A stretch of 32,021 bases of DNA from Candidatus Cryptobacteroides excrementipullorum. GTDB taxonomy: Bacteria; Bacteroidota; Bacteroidia; Bacteroidales; UBA932. The notes under the pieces were generated by a model. The model was not told the DNA's origin. It made no database searches and worked only from the letters and a program-made list of their open reading frames with translations. Shown piece after piece: positions 1 to 7,778 of the stretch. Positions within the stretch are counted from its first letter, which is position 1. Every line of letters starts with the position of its first letter. A program made the translations under genes and the position numbers. The stretch lies in NCBI GenBank assembly GCA_017695065.1, contig JADILZ010000078.1, positions 1 through 32,021 of the forward strand, written 5' to 3'.

Positions 1-32
1 TCATCCTGAGCCAGGATCAAACTCTTCTTTGT
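1..32 (-). rRNA. rrs: 16S rRNA gene, 5' end only (partial)
   Basis: The reverse complement of positions 1-25 is the universal 16S 5' segment (AGAGTTTGATCCTGGCTCAG at 6-25, the 27F site). By analogy with E. coli the mature 5' end lies about 7 bases before AGAGTTTG, at about position 32. The rest of the gene is outside the window to the left. An rrn operon therefore starts here and is transcribed leftward. Confidence 0.95.
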
Positions 33-211
33 ATAATATGAATCTGTATCTTAGCTCCAGTACATTGTTCATCCACTTTGGAATCAACGCTCTTCTTGCT
101 TCATTGTCTTTTATTTCCAGTCTTTCAATGAACTCTTTTTTCTTTTCCCGTTCACTGGCACCATTCTTGCTCTCGCCTCTTGTTCTGTGCCTCATTTCCC
201 GAACGGGATTG
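33..211 (-). other. 16S rRNA leader (precursor 5' region)
   Basis: This is transcribed but non-coding sequence between the rrn promoter (212-242) and the 16S 5' end. It contains a small CCCG-TT-CGGG hairpin just after the presumed start site. A 64-codon open frame on the same strand runs into the 16S gene itself, so it is not a gene. With 212-417 this makes a 385-base gene-free stretch holding the leader, the promoter and the terminator of the neighbouring GH20 gene. Confidence 0.7.
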
Positions 212-242
212 CAAAGGTACTGCTTTTTTCTTAACCTCCAAA
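212..242 (-). promoter_or_regulatory. rrn promoter, Bacteroidetes primary-sigma type
   Basis: On the minus strand TTTG (242-239), a 19-base spacer and TACCTTTG (219-212) match the Bacteroidetes -33/-7 consensus TTTG-N19-TAnnTTTG exactly. The A/T-rich stretch just upstream (about 243-290, several A and T runs) would suit an UP-like element. Its position, about 180 bases upstream of the 16S 5' end, fits an rRNA promoter. Confidence 0.85.
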
Positions 243-340
243 TTTTTTCTGAACTTTTTTACAACTTTTTGACGACAAAAAATCCCTTTCTGTAGGCAAA
301 TATCTGGTATCCACCGATTTGGAAACAAAAATTTTTTTCA

Positions 341-393
341 CGAAAAAAGCCCCTCAGGAGTAAGAAACTTTTTCTTAGAATCCGTCAGGGCTT
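341..393 (-). terminator. Rho-independent terminator of the GH20 gene
   Basis: On the minus strand AAGCCC (393-388) pairs with GGGCTT (352-347). A second stem, TAAGAAA/TTTCTTA, lies inside. The outer stem is followed by a run of six T (346-341 read on the minus strand). It lies just after the GH20 stop at 418 and would stop transcripts before the rrn promoter. Confidence 0.75.
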
Positions 394-417
394 GATTTCA
401 CAGACAGGACACCTGCC

Positions 418-2391
418 TTACTTTTTATAGTTGTAAACCTTGAAGTCTGTAATGGAGCTTGCAAACGAGCCGGCCTTGTCAAGAGGGAAGACAAGGGTAC
501 GTACCTGGCTCATCTGTGCCTTACCCTCCTCGAACCATACCTTGTAGATATTGTTGTCAGCTACGACTTTACCGTTGATTTTCAATACAGTAGAGGTATT
601 GTCTCCTGTTATTTCCACATGGAGTTTCTCACCTGGATAAGGCCTGAAGCCGAGCGTGAAGAAATATCCGTCCCTTGCATATCCCCATTCGCCCTTTACA
701 GGGTCGGAGAGGTAGAACACAGCTGATTCAGAGCGGAAAAGCTCTGTCCCCGGTTTTTCTTCCGCTGCAGTCATGTCGAACGTCACAGTATAGTCATATC
801 CTATTTCAGGGAACGGAATTTCCGTACCCGGAGCCAGGACATCAGCTTCATAGACGCAGCTGCCGGGCTCGCCTACCCTGCCAAGCTCATTCACGCCAGG
901 GGCCTCTGACAGAGCGAGGCGTTTCCCGTTGAATTCGGAATAAGGCAGTGTGACGGATGTCCCGGTCCACATTTTTCCAGACAGGGTCTGGAGTGCAGGG
1001 AAAAGACGGTGATGTATATCCTTGACTGATATACCGTTCCCGACATGGTCGTTCCATACTGCAAACATGCCTCCGAGTATTGCAGGGTCCTTTTCCTCGA
1101 ATACGGCGTCCCCTACATGCGCAGGAGTCCAGCTGTCATAGAGATATTCTGTATTGAGGTAGTCGTAGTAATACCCTGCCGCCGGAACCATATATACGAG
1201 GCCGTCAGGAATGCTTATGAGCTTGTAGCCCTGGCTTACCATATCCTTAGGGTCTGCATAGCCGTTGTACCATGCGCTCATTATGACATTCTCGGATTTC
1301 ACAGGGGTCTCGCCCTTGGCATGTGTCAGGGCACCCCATACGCATGCCTGTTTTCCGAAACTTTCCACATACCTGATATAGCGGTCTGTGAATTCCCTGA
1401 ACTTCTCGACGACTGCCTGGTCCTTGTTGGAGTATTCGTCTGTCCCGATATGGACTTTCGGTCCTACGAAAACAGGGTCATCGCCTTCAAGGTACTCTTT
1501 AAAGAGGGCATCCATGAACCTGTATGTCTCCGGGTTGAACAGGTCGAGGTGGTCCATCCCGTATTCCTTGCTTCCGAGCTCAGGGTTGTAGTGGCTGAAA
1601 GCCAGTGTGTGGGCCGGTGCGTCTATTTCAGGTATGATCTCCACCTGGAGTTCGGCTGATTTCTTCTGGAAATCACGGAATTCATCCTTTGTGTATGAGC
1701 CGTCCCTTGCCGTAAGCCCCGGGAAAGTGTCACATTCGAGACGGAATGCGGCGTATGTGCGGTCCCAGTCCTGCTGGAAGTACTGCTTGAAGCCGTTGTC
1801 ATTGAGGTGTATCTGGAGAGTGTTCATCTTGTAGTATGACATGATCTTCACAAGGTCCTGCAGATATGACATCGGTATGTATTTCCTGCCGCAGTCCATC
1901 ATGAACCCACGGATTCCATAATCAGGGAAATCTCGTATTGTCCCTTTTGGAAGTGATTTGAAATCAGTCTGTTCCAGAATCTGAAGAAGTGTCCTGGTCG
2001 CCCAGTAAAGCCCTTTGTGGGTAGGGGCCGTGACCTTGACCCGGTCAGTGATGGCTATCTGGTAACCTTCGGCCCCGAGCCTGGAATCCTTGCTGAGCGA
2101 GAAGGAGATGTCGCCGTCAGAAGGCTTTGCTTCTCCGGCAGAGAGTCTGATCCCTGACATTTCTTCCAAGTCTGCAGCAAAAAGTGCAGCGATCCGGCTG
2201 ATTTCAGGGTCACCGGAAGAGTACTTCAGCCCGGAGCCGCCGGTAAGCATGAAGTCACCGGTCTTGCCGCTCCACTCCTTGAGTTCAGGGATTACGAACG
2301 GTTTTGGATTTTCTGCGCCTTCCGCAGCTGATGAAAGGAAAAGTGTTGCAGAGATAAGGGCTGCAATCTTCAAAAGAAAACTTCTTGTCAT
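418..2391 (-). CDS. Secreted beta-N-acetylhexosaminidase, glycoside hydrolase family 20
   Basis: This 657-residue exo-glycosidase should remove terminal beta-linked GlcNAc/GalNAc from glycans outside the inner membrane, probably in the periplasm. Residues 1-25 look like a signal peptide (basic start, hydrophobic core, then SSAAEGAEN). Residues 30-150 resemble the GH20b N-terminal domain. The catalytic (beta/alpha)8 barrel spans about 155-500 and contains the family motif HIGTDEY, with the Asp-Glu pair D318-E319. In GH20 the Glu is the general acid and the Asp assists the substrate acetamido group. A C-terminal region (about 520-657) looks like a beta-sandwich of the concanavalin/LamG type. 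The gene has its own promoter and terminator and no SusC/SusD neighbours, so it is not in a classical polysaccharide-utilization locus. Family is confident; the natural substrate is not known. Confidence 0.93.
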   Translation of the reverse strand: MTRSFLLKIAALISATLFLSSAAEGAENPKPFVIPELKEWSGKTGDFMLTGGSGLKYSSGDPEISRIAALFAADLEEMSGIRLSAGEAKPSDGDISFSLSKDSRLGAEGYQIAITDRVKVTAPTHKGLYWATRTLLQILEQTDFKSLPKGTIRDFPDYGIRGFMMDCGRKYIPMSYLQDLVKIMSYYKMNTLQIHLNDNGFKQYFQQDWDRTYAAFRLECDTFPGLTARDGSYTKDEFRDFQKKSAELQVEIIPEIDAPAHTLAFSHYNPELGSKEYGMDHLDLFNPETYRFMDALFKEYLEGDDPVFVGPKVHIGTDEYSNKDQAVVEKFREFTDRYIRYVESFGKQACVWGALTHAKGETPVKSENVIMSAWYNGYADPKDMVSQGYKLISIPDGLVYMVPAAGYYYDYLNTEYLYDSWTPAHVGDAVFEEKDPAILGGMFAVWNDHVGNGISVKDIHHRLFPALQTLSGKMWTGTSVTLPYSEFNGKRLALSEAPGVNELGRVGEPGSCVYEADVLAPGTEIPFPEIGYDYTVTFDMTAAEEKPGTELFRSESAVFYLSDPVKGEWGYARDGYFFTLGFRPYPGEKLHVEITGDNTSTVLKINGKVVADNNIYKVWFEEGKAQMSQVRTLVFPLDKAGSFASSITDFKVYNYKK

Positions 2392-2429
2392 TATTACAGT
2401 TATTAATATGTGTTTTCAGAAACAAAGCC

Positions 2430-2460
2430 CAAAGATACACTCTAATTATCATTTTGCAAA
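2430..2460 (-). promoter_or_regulatory. Promoter of the GH20 gene
   Basis: On the minus strand TTTG (2460-2457), an exact 19-base spacer and TATCTTTG (2437-2430) match the Bacteroidetes consensus fully. Transcription would start near 2423 and give a leader of about 30 bases before the ATG at 2391. This separates the hexosaminidase from the response-regulator gene that ends at 2537 on the same strand. Confidence 0.8.
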
Positions 2461-2536
2461 CAATTCCCCTTTCTGTAAGGATAACTGGCGGCATAAAATC
2501 ATGGGAATCACGTCCGACATGTCTTTTCCGGCGGTG

Positions 2537-3265
2537 TCAGGAATCGATAAAAGACTGGAAAGAGGCCTTGTAGCTGTCTCCTATCGGGATACGGACGTTG
2601 CCGAATACGATGTGGCCCCGGTCTATGACCCTGATCTTGCTTTTCTGGACGATGAATGAGCGGTGTACCCTGATGAAGCTCCCTGAAGGAAGCAGGTCCT
2701 CGAGGGTCTTCATGTTCATGAGGGTCAGGACCGGCTGAGGGGCGTTCTCCATGTATATTTTCACATAGTCCTTCATCCCTTCTATATATATAATAGAGTC
2801 AAAAGGGATCTGGACGAGCTTGTAGTCGCTTTTCACGAAAATGCTGTTCCTGGCACCATCCGTACCGGGCGATGCCGGCGTATTCCTCCGCATGTATCCG
2901 AACCAGTCGAGAGCCTTGTTCACCGCACGCATGAACTCCTGGTACGATATGGGTTTCAGGAGGTAGTCCAGCGCATTCACCTTGTACCCGTCGATGGCAT
3001 ACTGGCCGAATGCGGTAGTGAAGACAACACGCGTGGAAGAAGGTATCATCCGGGAGAATTCAATCCCGTCAAGCTCAGGCATCTGTATATCCAGGAAGAG
3101 CAGGTCAACAGGGTTGTCCTTGAGGGCTGACATGGCTTCAAGCGCACTGTGGAACTTGCCACACAGAGACAGTGACGGCGTCTTGATTACGTAACTTTCC
3201 AGTAGGTCGAGAGCCAGAGGCTCGTCGTCAGTGATGGCGCATCTGAGTATCATATTGCCTTTCAT
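2537..3265 (-). CDS. LytTR-family response regulator
   Basis: Cytoplasmic DNA-binding response regulator of 242 residues. The receiver domain (about 7-125) has the acidic pair DDE near residue 13 and the phosphoacceptor D59 in LLFLDIQMPELDG. The LytTR DNA-binding domain fills about 140-242 (motifs IIYIEGMKDYVKIY and FIRVHRSFIV). I chose the ATG at 3265 because it overlaps the kinase stop codon (ATGA), the usual layout for translational coupling. An ATG four codons later (3253) is also possible, and the open frame extends further upstream without a good start. It is the last gene of the pump block and is probably phosphorylated by the adjacent kinase. Targets are not visible; the pump operon itself is the natural guess. 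Confidence 0.92.
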   Translation of the reverse strand: MKGNMILRCAITDDEPLALDLLESYVIKTPSLSLCGKFHSALEAMSALKDNPVDLLFLDIQMPELDGIEFSRMIPSSTRVVFTTAFGQYAIDGYKVNALDYLLKPISYQEFMRAVNKALDWFGYMRRNTPASPGTDGARNSIFVKSDYKLVQIPFDSIIYIEGMKDYVKIYMENAPQPVLTLMNMKTLEDLLPSGSFIRVHRSFIVQKSKIRVIDRGHIVFGNVRIPIGDSYKASFQSFIDS

Positions 3266-4335
3266 TTCTTTATTATCAATACTGAGCGGTAAACCGACCT
3301 GTCCGTATAAGGTCCGTAATTCCATTCGTACCGGCCAGGATATATGAGCCCGAGCCTTTTGCGGAGATGTTCCAGGCCTATGCCTGAGCCGCTCTTGTCA
3401 GAACTGGCTTTCGGATGGCAGCTGTTTGCTATGTCACAGCGTATTTCCTCAGGCGTCTCCGAGATGCTGACACTTATGAAACTCCGGCCGACAGGTGCTA
3501 CACCGTGCTTGAACGCATTTTCTATCAACGAGATGAAAAGAAGAGGGGCAATCTCGGTACGGCTGTCATCCGACACTTCTATGTCAGTGGTCAGGGTGAC
3601 ATCGTCTGTCAGACGGATCCTCATAAGTGCAATATAGTTGCGGATGAAGTCTATCTCCTTGGAGAGCGGGACTGTATCCTGCTGGTTGTCGTATAGCACG
3701 TACCTGAGCAGCCGGCTGAGGTCCGAGACCGTGGCCTGCGCCCTGTCCGTATCAAAGGCTATCAGGGCGTATATGTTATTCAGCGTATTGAGGAGGAAAT
3801 GCGGATTCAGCTGGTTCCGCAGGTTCTTCAACTCGGCTTCTGTACGTCTTCGTTCCGCTTCAATGACCTGTTTTTCAGCCTCTCTCCTGGCTCTTTCCGC
3901 CCTCATCCATCTCCGTCCGAGCTGGACCGCCGCGGCGATTCCGACGACAAGGACAAGGGAGAACACGTCCCTCAGGAAGAACAGTATGCCAGGGTTGAAC
4001 CTGAAATGCGGTGCGCTGCCCGGCATCTCAGGCGGGCGGAGATAGACCTGGCACATCTGCATGACTACCCCGGACAGGAGGACCGTCACGATGTTGATTA
4101 TGACCCAGAGCCTGGTGCTGTCCCTGAAAAGGAAGCGAGGGATGAACAGGAAATAATTGAGGTAAAAGACAATGCAGAATGAAACCGGGACTATGGTATG
4201 GTGCAGCATCCTGTTCCAGTCTATCTCGGAAGACTCGTTGGTCATCAGGAGAAGAGGGAATCCGAAAAACACCGCCCATACCAGGATGTGGATAACGGGC
4301 TCGATAAAGCGTATGTCTTTGCTAATATTGTCCAT
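3262..4335 (-). CDS. Membrane sensor histidine kinase, LytS/YesM type (His_kinase family)
   Basis: Residues 1-140 hold about four hydrophobic segments (near 12-32, 45-70, 76-98 and 117-140). A basic, Glu/Arg-rich coiled coil follows (about 143-172), then the dimerisation and phosphoacceptor motif NPHFLLNTLN with H179. The C-terminal HATPase_c domain carries the N-box ENAFKHGV and the glycine box SGSGIGLEHL. There is no extracytoplasmic sensor domain of any size, so the membrane segments themselves or a membrane partner probably sense the signal. It follows the permease gene by 81 bases and overlaps the regulator gene by 4. Kinase-regulator pairs of this type often sit beside ABC exporters in Bacteroidetes, which suggests it monitors the same compound or envelope stress that the pump handles. 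That link is inferred. Confidence 0.92.
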   Translation of the reverse strand: MDNISKDIRFIEPVIHILVWAVFFGFPLLLMTNESSEIDWNRMLHHTIVPVSFCIVFYLNYFLFIPRFLFRDSTRLWVIINIVTVLLSGVVMQMCQVYLRPPEMPGSAPHFRFNPGILFFLRDVFSLVLVVGIAAAVQLGRRWMRAERARREAEKQVIEAERRRTEAELKNLRNQLNPHFLLNTLNNIYALIAFDTDRAQATVSDLSRLLRYVLYDNQQDTVPLSKEIDFIRNYIALMRIRLTDDVTLTTDIEVSDDSRTEIAPLLFISLIENAFKHGVAPVGRSFISVSISETPEEIRCDIANSCHPKASSDKSGSGIGLEHLRKRLGLIYPGRYEWNYGPYTDRSVYRSVLIIKK

Positions 4336-4416
4336 AAATAGGCAATTCGATGCAATTTAATAAATTAAATCCATCGAATTCAAGTTAGGTTAATAAAAAT
4401 TCCACTGTCGCATCCA

Positions 4417-5637
4417 TCATTCATACCTTAAGGCATCGATCGGGTCGAGGTCTGAGGCTTTCTTGGCCGGGTACCAGCCGAAAAACACACCTGTAAGCGT
4501 ACAGACAGCGAATGAGAGTATCACGCTCCAGGACTGGATATACACCGGCCAGTGTGCTATCCACTTGACGGCGAAGCTCGCACCGCAGCCTATCAGGACC
4601 CCTATCAGTCCTCCCGTGATACTGATGAGTATCGCTTCTATGAGGAACTGGCTGAGGATATCCATCCCCCGCGCCCCGACTGACATGCGAAGGCCGATCT
4701 CCTTGGTGCGTTCCGTGACTGACACATACATAATATTCATTATACCTATCCCTCCGACAACAAGTGAGATCCCTGCTATGCAGGCGAGAAGGGTGGTCAT
4801 GAGATCGGTGGTGGTGTTGAGCATTTCGCTCAGCTCCTGCTGGCTCCTGATGTCGAAATCGTCCGCGTCTCCGTCCTTGAGGTTGTGCTCCCTGCGGAGA
4901 ATCCTCGTGATTTCTTCAGTGGCATAGTCTGTCATATCCTCACTGAGAGCGGATGCGAATATGCCTTCGAGATAGGTCACCGCAAGCAGACGTTTCATGA
5001 CTGTGGTATATGGAGCCAGGACAATGTCATCCTGATCCATGCCCATGGAATTGTATCCTTTGGACTCCAGCACTCCCACCACTCTGAAAGGGACCTGGTT
5101 GAACCTTATCGTCTTCCCTATAGGGTCGCTTCCGTCCGGGAAAAGGTTGTCAGCTATGGTCTTGCCGATGACACAGACCTTTGCGGAAGAGTGGATGTCG
5201 TTTTCCGTGAACATCTCACCATCCGAGATCTTGAGCTGCCTTATATTGAGGTAATCGAGACCCACTCCGGTGACAGAGGAGGGATAGTTGTTGTTACCGC
5301 TTATAAGCTGTCCGGATGAGGATACGTTCGGACTTATGCCGGAGAGGTATATGCACTCGTCACGGAGTGTCTGGTAGTTCTCCAGTTTAAGCGTCTGCAT
5401 CTCTGAAGGGTCCATTCTCACGCCGCCACGGCGTTCGCCGCCCGGATGTATCATGATGATGTTTGAGCCCATTTCGGAGATCTGGTCACTGATACTTTTT
5501 TTCGAGCCTTGCCCTATCGCTATCATCGTGATGACAGACGCTACGCCGATGATGATGCCGAGCATTGTGAGGAATGCACGCATCTTGTTGTTCACCAGTG
5601 CCTTGAAGGCTATTTTGAAAAGATTTGTAATGTTCAT
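4417..5637 (-). CDS. MacB/FtsX-type ABC transporter permease
   Basis: This 406-residue permease belongs to the MacB/LolC superfamily. The first membrane helix (about 15-40, KMRAFLTMLGIIIGVASVITM) is followed by a large periplasmic MacB-PCD domain (about 45-270). Three C-terminal helices (about 280-395) form the FtsX core, including GGIGIMNIMYVSVTERTKEIGLRMSVGA, the conserved coupling segment that contacts the ATPase. The C-terminus ends in DLDPIDALRYE, typical of the family. In E. coli MacB the ATPase and permease are fused; here the ATPase is the separate upstream gene (56 bases away). With the adaptor and TolC-type channel this should form a tripartite pump acting on a periplasmic substrate. 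The substrate (peptide, lipid or antibiotic) cannot be read from sequence. Confidence 0.93.
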   Translation of the reverse strand: MNITNLFKIAFKALVNNKMRAFLTMLGIIIGVASVITMIAIGQGSKKSISDQISEMGSNIIMIHPGGERRGGVRMDPSEMQTLKLENYQTLRDECIYLSGISPNVSSSGQLISGNNNYPSSVTGVGLDYLNIRQLKISDGEMFTENDIHSSAKVCVIGKTIADNLFPDGSDPIGKTIRFNQVPFRVVGVLESKGYNSMGMDQDDIVLAPYTTVMKRLLAVTYLEGIFASALSEDMTDYATEEITRILRREHNLKDGDADDFDIRSQQELSEMLNTTTDLMTTLLACIAGISLVVGGIGIMNIMYVSVTERTKEIGLRMSVGARGMDILSQFLIEAILISITGGLIGVLIGCGASFAVKWIAHWPVYIQSWSVILSFAVCTLTGVFFGWYPAKKASDLDPIDALRYE

Positions 5638-5693
5638 TGCCTTTGTGCTCTACAGATTTCCTCCGGCTCCGGTAAGGAGCCTGTCATTATGTA

Positions 5694-6443
5694 TTAGTCA
5701 TCCTCGTTCATCGGGATGGACGACAGGGTGTCCTGCGCGGAAAGTATCCGCGTATTGACTGTGTCTTCAATCACATGGCCGTCGCGTAGCCTTATGTTGC
5801 GGCTGCTGTACTGGGCTATTTCCGGGTTGTGGGTGACGAAAATTATCGTCCTGCCCTCAGCATGGAGTCTCTGGAACAGGACCAGAATCTCGAAAGAAGT
5901 CCTGGTGTCGAGGTTTCCGGTAGCCTCGTCGGCAAGGATGACAGCCGGGTCGTTCACGAGGGCTCTGGCTATGGCCACCCTCTGCATCTGCCCTCCTGAC
6001 ATCTGGTTGGACTTGTGCTCCATCCTGTCTCCAAGGCCGACTGCCACCAGAGCATCCACAGCCCTTTTCCTGCGTTCGGATGTGGACACCCTGCTGTTGT
6101 ACATCAGCGGGAGCTCGACATTCTCTACCGCGGTGGTCTTTGGGAGAAGGTTGTAATTCTGGAACACGAAGCCTATCTTACGGTTCCTGAGCCTGGCGCG
6201 TTGCGACTTGCTCATGGTCCTCACCGGAATCCCGTCCAGCAGATATTCCCCGGAAGTAGGGGTGTCAAGGCAGCCGAGGATATTGAGCAGGGTGGACTTG
6301 CCTGATCCGGATGTCCCCATGATGGTGACGAACTCCCCTTCCATGATGGAGAAAGACACTCCGCGCAAGGCATGCACCACTTCATCACCGACCTGGAAAT
6401 TTCGCCGGATGTCCTGCAGCTCTATTACTTTTCTTTTATCCAT
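5694..6443 (-). CDS. ABC transporter ATP-binding protein, MacB/LolD type
   Basis: Cytoplasmic ATPase of 249 residues that powers the neighbouring permease. All nucleotide-binding motifs are intact: Walker A GTSGSGKST (43-51), Q-loop Q95, signature MSGGQ (148-152), Walker B VILADE with D172/E173, D-loop NLDT (177-180) and H-loop H205. The SGGQMQRVAIARAL stretch is typical of the MacB/LolD/FtsE group. The gene lies 26 bases downstream of the adaptor gene and 56 upstream of the permease, within one transcription unit. A C-terminal tail of about 25 residues follows the core ABC fold. Confidence 0.95.
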   Translation of the reverse strand: MDKRKVIELQDIRRNFQVGDEVVHALRGVSFSIMEGEFVTIMGTSGSGKSTLLNILGCLDTPTSGEYLLDGIPVRTMSKSQRARLRNRKIGFVFQNYNLLPKTTAVENVELPLMYNSRVSTSERRKRAVDALVAVGLGDRMEHKSNQMSGGQMQRVAIARALVNDPAVILADEATGNLDTRTSFEILVLFQRLHAEGRTIIFVTHNPEIAQYSSRNIRLRDGHVIEDTVNTRILSAQDTLSSIPMNEDD

Positions 6444-6469
6444 GATTCACCTTTTTGTATGAGGGGAGG

Positions 6470-7702
6470 CTATTTTTCCTTTTTGTCATCCTTGTTTTCT
6501 CCCGGAGGGCCAGGCATGAACGGGCTGCGCTCCCCTGAAGCCGAGGATGCCTTCACGGATCCTGAAGAGATATTGAACTCCACTCCTGAAATCACTTCCG
6601 TGCCTTCTTCTATACCTCCTGTAATCTCGGTGGTAACACCGTTGCTGATCCCTGTCTCGACTGCATGTGCCGTGAACACGTTGCCGGAACGGGTCCAGAC
6701 TTTTGCGGGCGAGTCGCAGTCCACGATTACGGCGTCATTGCCTACAATCGGCTTTTCCGGAGTGAACCTCAAGGCCTTGGCCGGGACACTGAGTACGTCG
6801 GGACGGTCTATCGTGTAGATGGAGATGTTGGCGGTCAGCCTCGGTTTCAGCTTGAGTTCAGGATTGGCGGCTGAGATTACCACCTCGTATGTCACCACGC
6901 TCTCGCTTGTGCTGGATGAGCTCGAACTGCTTTCAGAGCTGCTCCCGAGCCTTATCTGGGTCACTGTACCTGAAAAGGTATCCGGGTATGCATCGACGGT
7001 GAAGCTTACCCTCTGGCCTTCTTTCACTCCCCCTATGTCGGCCTCATCCACGTCTGCCACAACCTGCATCTGCGTAAGGTCTGCGGCTATGGTGAACAGG
7101 GTCGGAGTCTCGAAACTTGCGGCTACTGTCTGGCCTTCCTCCACGGCACGGTCTATCACTACCCCGTCTATAGGGGATGTGATGGTGGCGTATGAAAGGT
7201 TGCGCTTTGCCTTTGCAAGCTCCGCCTCGCTGCTATGGAATGAGCTCTTGGCCATCTGGTAGTTGTACAGGGACTGCTCGTACTCGGTGTCGCTTATGAG
7301 CGATTTCTCGTGCAGGCCCTTGTTCCTTTCGTAATTCCTGGAATGGTATTCATATTCGGCCTTGCTGCCGTCGTATGCCGCCTGGGCCGACGCAAGGTCG
7401 CTTTCCAGTGTGACCTTGTCAAGCTCGGCGATGATCTGGCCTTCCTTTACGACTGAGTTGTAGTCCACATAGATCTTGTCGATAATCCCGGAAACCTGGG
7501 TTCCTACCTCGACTTCCGTCACAGGCTCTATCGTGCCAGTGGCCGTCACCGAACTGGATATGTCGTTTCTCTGTACTGTGGCTGTCTCATACGTCAGCTG
7601 AGGCGTCTTTGATGCTCTGCCTCTGAAGTAAACGACCAGGACAGCTCCTGCAACTGCTACCAATACAATGGTCCAGAGCACTGCTTTTGTCTTCTTTTTC
7701 AT
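6470..7702 (-). CDS. Periplasmic adaptor (membrane-fusion) protein, MacA/HlyD type
   Basis: This inner-membrane-anchored adaptor bridges the ABC permease and the TolC-type channel. I chose the ATG at 7702, which gives 410 residues starting MKKKTKAVLW. It follows AAAGGATAT, a modest ribosome-binding site, and leads directly into the membrane anchor (about 7-25); the frame stays open upstream but adds no plausible segment. A biotinyl-lipoyl half-motif (GTQVSGIIDKIYVDYNSVVKEG) is followed by an alpha-helical hairpin (about 85-150), the second lipoyl half (TITSPIDGVVIDRAVEEGQTV), the beta-barrel and the membrane-proximal domain. One oddity is a serine-rich insertion (GSSSESSSSSSSTSES, about 6907-6957) in the beta-barrel region. 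The C-terminus is charged (ENKDDKKEK). It sits between the channel gene and the ATPase. Confidence 0.93.
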   Translation of the reverse strand: MKKKTKAVLWTIVLVAVAGAVLVVYFRGRASKTPQLTYETATVQRNDISSSVTATGTIEPVTEVEVGTQVSGIIDKIYVDYNSVVKEGQIIAELDKVTLESDLASAQAAYDGSKAEYEYHSRNYERNKGLHEKSLISDTEYEQSLYNYQMAKSSFHSSEAELAKAKRNLSYATITSPIDGVVIDRAVEEGQTVAASFETPTLFTIAADLTQMQVVADVDEADIGGVKEGQRVSFTVDAYPDTFSGTVTQIRLGSSSESSSSSSSTSESVVTYEVVISAANPELKLKPRLTANISIYTIDRPDVLSVPAKALRFTPEKPIVGNDAVIVDCDSPAKVWTRSGNVFTAHAVETGISNGVTTEITGGIEEGTEVISGVEFNISSGSVKASSASGERSPFMPGPPGENKDDKKEK

Positions 7703-7778
7703 CGTATATCCTTTATTTTCAACTATCATTTTTTCCATTGGGACTTCACGCCCTGCCCTTGTCCGGGGCAAGGGCCGA

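Noticed and set aside
1..195. 64-codon minus-strand frame at the left edge
   Set aside because: It runs through the rRNA leader into the 16S 5' end, so it is not protein-coding.
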